A stretch of DNA of 64,000 nt from Streptomyces globosus (GTDB lineage Bacteria; Actinomycetota; Actinomycetes; Streptomycetales; Streptomycetaceae), in the NCBI RefSeq assembly GCF_003325375.1, contig NZ_CP030862.1:2483501-2547500 (forward strand), given 5' to 3'. Under the pieces are notes generated by a model. That model did no database searches. It worked only from the letters and a program-made list of their open reading frames with translations, and was not told the DNA's origin. The number at the start of each line of letters is the position of its first letter. Within the stretch, counting starts at the first letter, position 1. Made by a program: the position numbers and the translations under genes. Of this stretch, positions 58,766 to 64,000 are shown in pieces.

Positions 58766-59854
58766 TTGTCCGTGTTCAGCAACCTGCGCCGGGTCGTGCG
58801 CCGCGGCTACCGGCGGACCGTGGACCTGAGCCACCCCGCCCGCTCCCCGCTCGGCAGTGCCGTCGTCAACTGCGTCGTCTACCGCGACGGGGTGCGGCAG
58901 GAGGGCTGCGCCGACGCCGAGGAGGCGCTGCGGAGGGTCCGCAAGTCCGGCGGGGGCTTCGTCTGGATCGGCCTGCACGAGCCGTCGCAGGAGGAGCTCG
59001 CCGGGCTGGCCGAGCTGTTCGGGCTGCACCCCCTGGCCGTGGAGGACGCCGTCCACGCCCACCAGCGGCCGAAGGTGGAGCGGTACGACGACACGCTGTT
59101 CGCCGTCCTGAGGACCGTCCGCTACGTGGAGCACGAGGAACTCACCGCGCCCGGCGGGATGGTGGAGACCGGCGAGCTGATGGTGTTCACCGGAGAGGAC
59201 TTCGTCCTCACCATCCGGCACGGCGGCCGGGGCACGCTCGGGCCGGTCCGCGAGACGCTGGAGGCGGACCCCGAGCAGCTGGCCCTGGGGCCCGCGGCCG
59301 TGCTGCACGCCATCGCCGACCACGTCGTCGACGACTACGTCGCCGTCACGGACGCGGTGGAGAACGACATAGACGCCGTGGAGACCGCGGTGTTCAGCGG
59401 CGACGGCGGCCGCGGCGACGCCGGCCGCATCTACCAGCTCAAGCGCGAACTGCTGGAGCTGCGCCGGGCGGTGGCCCCCCTGGCGCGCCCGCTGGAGCAG
59501 CTGGCCACGCAGCCGATCCCGCCCGTGCCGCAGGAGGCGCGCGCCTACTTCCGGGACGTCGCCGACCACCTCACCCGCGCGACCGACCAGATCAACGCGT
59601 ACGACGCGCTGCTCGACTCGATCCTCCAGGCGCACCTGGCGCAGGTCACCGTCGCACAGAACGAGGACATGCGGAAGATCACGGCGTGGGCGGCGATCGT
59701 GGCCGTCCCCACCATGGTCTGCGGCGTCTACGGCATGAACTTCGACCACATGCCGGAGCTGCGCTGGACGTACGGGTACCCGCTCGTGCTCGGGGTGATG
59801 GCCGTCGCCTGCTTCCTGATCCACCGGGGCTTCCGCCGCAACGGCTGGCTCTGA
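58766..59854 (+). CDS. corA: CorA-family magnesium/cobalt channel
   Basis: TTG 58766 with GGGGAG 8 nt upstream is the likely start (362 residues); GTG 58772 is an alternative. A long cytoplasmic domain and stalk helix are followed by two C-terminal membrane segments (about 300-320 and 335-355). The first ends in the GMN signature (CGVYGMNFDHMPE). It forms a pentameric Mg2+/Co2+ channel. The acidic cytoplasmic regulatory segments are present (LAVEDAVHAHQRPKVERYDD). Confidence 0.93.
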   Translation: MSVFSNLRRVVRRGYRRTVDLSHPARSPLGSAVVNCVVYRDGVRQEGCADAEEALRRVRKSGGGFVWIGLHEPSQEELAGLAELFGLHPLAVEDAVHAHQRPKVERYDDTLFAVLRTVRYVEHEELTAPGGMVETGELMVFTGEDFVLTIRHGGRGTLGPVRETLEADPEQLALGPAAVLHAIADHVVDDYVAVTDAVENDIDAVETAVFSGDGGRGDAGRIYQLKRELLELRRAVAPLARPLEQLATQPIPPVPQEARAYFRDVADHLTRATDQINAYDALLDSILQAHLAQVTVAQNEDMRKITAWAAIVAVPTMVCGVYGMNFDHMPELRWTYGYPLVLGVMAVACFLIHRGFRRNGWL

Positions 59855-60215
59855 TCCGCTCTGCCGAGGCACGCCCGTGTCGCGGCGGGATAACGATGTG
59901 GGCACCGCGGGAGGCCCCGGCCGCGCGTCCCCTCCGCGGGCACGCTGGGTGGGTACAGGTCCATGCGAACACCGCAAAAGGGATCATGCACCCCTCCAAG
60001 TGCCCCTCGCCACCCCTGTTTCGTCACCCGGTGTGATGCCGCACGATCAGCGGGTTCCAAGTGGCAGCGGGGGAGGGGGCGTTTGGCCGCCGCAGGCGGC
60101 AAGACCCCTGCGCGGCCCGGTCGGCAACTCGCTTGACCGCCATGTAAGCGGGGCATAAGTTCTGCCCCGGCTTGCTCCAGAAGGACGGGCCGACGATCCG
60201 TCCTCAGGGGGGACC
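59855..60215. other. intergenic, no gene seen
   Basis: The 361-bp interval has no convincing ORF on either strand. A small GCCGCC/GGCGGC hairpin near 60086-60100 and a GGGGGGA ribosome site just before 60216 are the only features. Confidence 0.6.
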
Positions 60216-60569
60216 ATGCACTACTACACCGACGTCCTGAAGAAGTACGCCGTCTTCTCCGGCCGCGCCCGCCGGCAGGAGTTCTGGATGTTCTTCCTGT
60301 TCAACATGGCCGCGGCCATCGTCCTCATGATCGTGGACTTCGCGCTGTCGACGTACCCGCTCTTCACCGGCCTCTACGCGCTCGCCACGTTCCTGCCGAA
60401 CCTGGCCCTGACGGTCCGCCGCCTGCACGACACCGGCAAGGCCGGCTGGTGGTACTTCATCAGCTTCGTCCCGCTCATCGGCTTCATCTGGCTGATCGTC
60501 CTGATGGCCACCGAGGGCGACGCCAACCCGAACCAGTACGGCCCGAGCCCGAAGGCCGTCCAGGCCTGA
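60216..60569 (+). CDS. DUF805 membrane protein
   Basis: The 117-residue protein starts at ATG 60216 after AGGGGGGA. The DUF805 pattern is complete: FSGRARRQEFWMFFLFN, then NLALTVRRLHDTGKAGWW and PNQYGPSP at the end. Four membrane segments are predicted. Function is unknown; homologues are widespread inner-membrane proteins. Confidence 0.92.
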   Translation: MHYYTDVLKKYAVFSGRARRQEFWMFFLFNMAAAIVLMIVDFALSTYPLFTGLYALATFLPNLALTVRRLHDTGKAGWWYFISFVPLIGFIWLIVLMATEGDANPNQYGPSPKAVQA

Positions 60570-60597
60570 TCCGGCCCGCGGCCGCGCCGCAGCGCAT

Positions 60598-60640
60598 GAG
60601 CGCCGTCCCCCGGCGGGAAACCGCCCGGGGGGCGGCGCTC
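60598..60640 (+). terminator. terminator after the DUF805 gene
   Basis: A stem of about 19 bp with one mismatch and one bulge pairs 60598-60616 with 60621-60640 around a GAAA tetraloop. The loop and length make it a strong terminator. Confidence 0.85.
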
Positions 60641-60725
60641 CCGCGTTCCGGCGGTTTCGCCGGGGTGACGTGCGTCTCGTCGCTCTTCCGGCAGGGGGCT
60701 GTCCGGTCCGGGCCCATCACGAGAT

Positions 60726-60747
60726 ATCTTGATGTCGAGCAATCTTG
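60726..60747. promoter_or_regulatory. ATCTTG repeats upstream of icd
   Basis: ATCTTG occurs at 60726-60731 and 60742-60747, 16 bp apart. The first is followed by ATGTCGAG, an imperfect half-dyad. The position, 40-60 bp before the GTG start, suits an operator. The regulator is unknown. Confidence 0.35.
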
Positions 60748-60756
60748 CAGACGTGA

Positions 60757-63003
<2,247 letters not shown>

Positions 63004-63011
63004 AGCAGGGG

Positions 63012-63084
63012 CGCCCCCGCGGGGGCGTAGCGGGACAGGGGTCCGCCCCGGCCGGCAGCTGCCGGCCGGGGCGGACCCCTGTCC
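63012..63084. terminator. two palindromes ending icd, including a perfect 52-bp one
   Basis: A 16-bp perfect palindrome CGCCCCCGCGGGGGCG occupies 63012-63027. It is followed by a 52-bp perfect palindrome at 63033-63084: arms of 26 bp with no unpaired centre (axis between 63058 and 63059). The second can act as a bidirectional terminator between icd and the converging gene ending at 63096. Its arms are exceptionally long. Confidence 0.85.
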
Positions 63085-63095
63085 GCGGTCGGACG

Positions 63096-63527
63096 TCAGA
63101 GGCGGTGGACGCGCTCCCCCTCGAAGCCGAGCGGGTACCGCCCGGCGGCGAGGATCCGCAGCCCCGGGGCCGCCCCGAGCAGCGCCCGCAGCCAGGCCAC
63201 CGCCTGCGGGGCGAGGAGTTCGGTGCCGTCCAGGACGAGGAGCATGTCGCGCTCCGCGAGCTGCGCGACGGCGGTCGCCGGGCCGCGGTCCAGAGCCGCC
63301 CTCAACTCCCTCACGCCGTAAGGGCGTTCCAGGCGGATGACGGCCGCGCCGTCGCAGAAGTTCGACGGCAGCCGCTCCGCGATCTCCCGTACCAGCAGGC
63401 TGCGCGGCTCCCGGAACCTCCCGGCCACCGTCAGGACGCGGCCCCGCCGCACTGCGGTCAGCAGCCGCGACAGCTCCACCGACGTCGCCGGCAGCGTGCC
63501 GGAGCGACCCGGTTCCCTCATCGGCAC
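63096..63527 (-). CDS. P-loop-less ATPase-like fragment protein
   Basis: GTG 63527 (GGGGGG upstream) gives 143 residues. The layout resembles the start of the NTPase part of LuxR/AfsR-type regulators: [19 protein letters not shown], then a Walker B-like strand [12 protein letters not shown] and [19 protein letters not shown]. The P-loop position reads [10 protein letters not shown], lacking G-K-S/T. The protein stops where the rest of the ATPase would follow. It is either a reduced stand-alone sensor or the remnant of a larger regulator. Confidence 0.65.
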   Translation of the reverse strand: MPMREPGRSGTLPATSVELSRLLTAVRRGRVLTVAGRFREPRSLLVREIAERLPSNFCDGAAVIRLERPYGVRELRAALDRGPATAVAQLAERDMLLVLDGTELLAPQAVAWLRALLGAAPGLRILAAGRYPLGFEGERVHRL

Positions 63528-63872
63528 GATGCCCCCCCATTGCATGCGTGTCCATGCGCGACCAAGGGTTGTTTCAAGCCGCGTATGGATGATTATGCGT
63601 CAGTTGGGCTGAAAGGCCAGGGGAATGCCACAGTCCGGAAGAGCCGCCGACACGCCGCGTGAGCACCACCGGAGCACCGGCCGCGGGCGCTCCCGCGCGG
63701 GTGGGGGCACGCGAGCGTACGCCCCGGCGCATCCCCCGCACACCCCGGCGACCGCCGTATCCGGGCTGGGCCGCCCGCTGTACGCGTATCGGCGAACGGT
63801 TGTCCGGAAGCCGGAATTCGGCTCTACTGCTCCTCAGCCGGATGGCGGGCATATTCCAGGAGGGGTGACACG

Positions 63873-64000
63873 ATGAGAGCGGACCGGACCACGGCCCGGC
63901 GCGCGGAGCGGCAGGACGGCACCCCTGCCGGACACCGGGCCGGGGGCCGCCGGGCGCGGCGCGCCTCGCACCGGCGCCGGACGGGCCTGCGCCGCCGCCC
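63873..64000 (+). CDS. start of an Arg-rich protein, partial at right edge
   Basis: ATG 63873 has an AGGAGGGG ribosome site. The 42 visible residues are very Arg/Ala-rich (RAGGRRARRASHRRRTGLRR), like the cytoplasmic N-terminus of a membrane-anchored envelope enzyme. The rest lies outside the window, so no function is given. The interval 63528-63872 before it shows no convincing gene. Confidence 0.55.
   Translation, partial: MRADRTTARRAERQDGTPAGHRAGGRRARRASHRRRTGLRRR

Noticed and set aside
57290..59977. 895-codon minus-strand open frame
   Set aside because: It is opposite the LysR, HTH-TOBE and CorA genes, all of which have clear family motifs.
63587..63662. Small plus-strand ORF beginning MDDYASVG
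   Set aside because: It has 25 codons, no ribosome site and no recognisable family; the surrounding interval shows no coding support.

Overview
The window is chromosomal DNA of a Streptomyces-like actinomycete. Base composition is very GC-rich, several genes look leaderless with a TAnnnT box 7 nt before the start codon, starts at GTG and TTG are common, and marker genes are typical of the genus (rppA with a CYP158A2-type P450 and a cupin, a monomeric NADP isocitrate dehydrogenase, a Stealth protein, a large CHAT/TPR protein).

1 to about 12.2 kb is the right end of an integrated conjugative element. Reading leftwards from a regulatory region near 10.4 kb there are a small pilin-like membrane protein, a one-TM protein, an 801-residue membrane/lysozyme/cysteine-hydrolase protein, four membrane-anchored VirB8-like or accessory proteins, an accessory protein and a MobL-like relaxase with an H-x-H-x-H motif that runs off the left edge. 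This is a relaxase plus type IV secretion layout, not the usual Streptomyces TraB system. To the right lie an XRE regulator, a frameshifted integrase relic, a 53-residue ORF and the 3' half of a tRNA-Pro(GGG) gene with its terminator, which reads as the chromosomal junction (att).

12.3 to 28.9 kb holds stress, regulation and transport genes: a tandem universal stress protein, a NarL-type two-component pair, an MMPL transporter, a SulP transporter divergent from a MerR regulator, a GntR regulator divergent from a phosphonate-type ABC transporter plus HAD phosphatase, and an arsenic module in which ArsR and an aquaporin are divergent from ArsC. An SRPBCC protein and a YdeI-family protein follow.

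29 to 39.2 kb contains a 3-hydroxybutyrate dehydrogenase / MHS transporter / PucR-type regulator group. A sulfide/persulfide detoxification group comes next (CstR-like repressor, TauE permease, rhodanese, MBL-rhodanese fusion) with four near-identical ATACCCC-n2-GGGGTAT operators. Two of these lie in front of a divergent Stealth phosphotransferase gene.

39.2 to 45.4 kb is a candidate conflict or signalling system: a 1,599-residue TPR/CHAT protease divergent from a small Cys-rich protein overlapping a membrane protein. 45.4 to 53.8 kb holds a YczE-like membrane protein, a VanW-family protein, and a tetrahydroxynaphthalene/flaviolin pigment locus (rppA, CYP158A2-like P450, cupin). Divergent from that locus is a second P450 whose stop codon overlaps a previously easily missed acyl-CoA carboxylase epsilon-subunit gene, plausibly linking malonyl-CoA supply to the type III PKS.

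53.8 to 64 kb contains an RTX-like secreted protein, a DHA2 exporter, a double Nudix protein, a LysE/ArgO exporter with its LysR regulator, an HTH-TOBE protein, CorA, a DUF805 protein, icd, a P-loop-less ATPase-like fragment and the start of an Arg-rich protein at the right edge.
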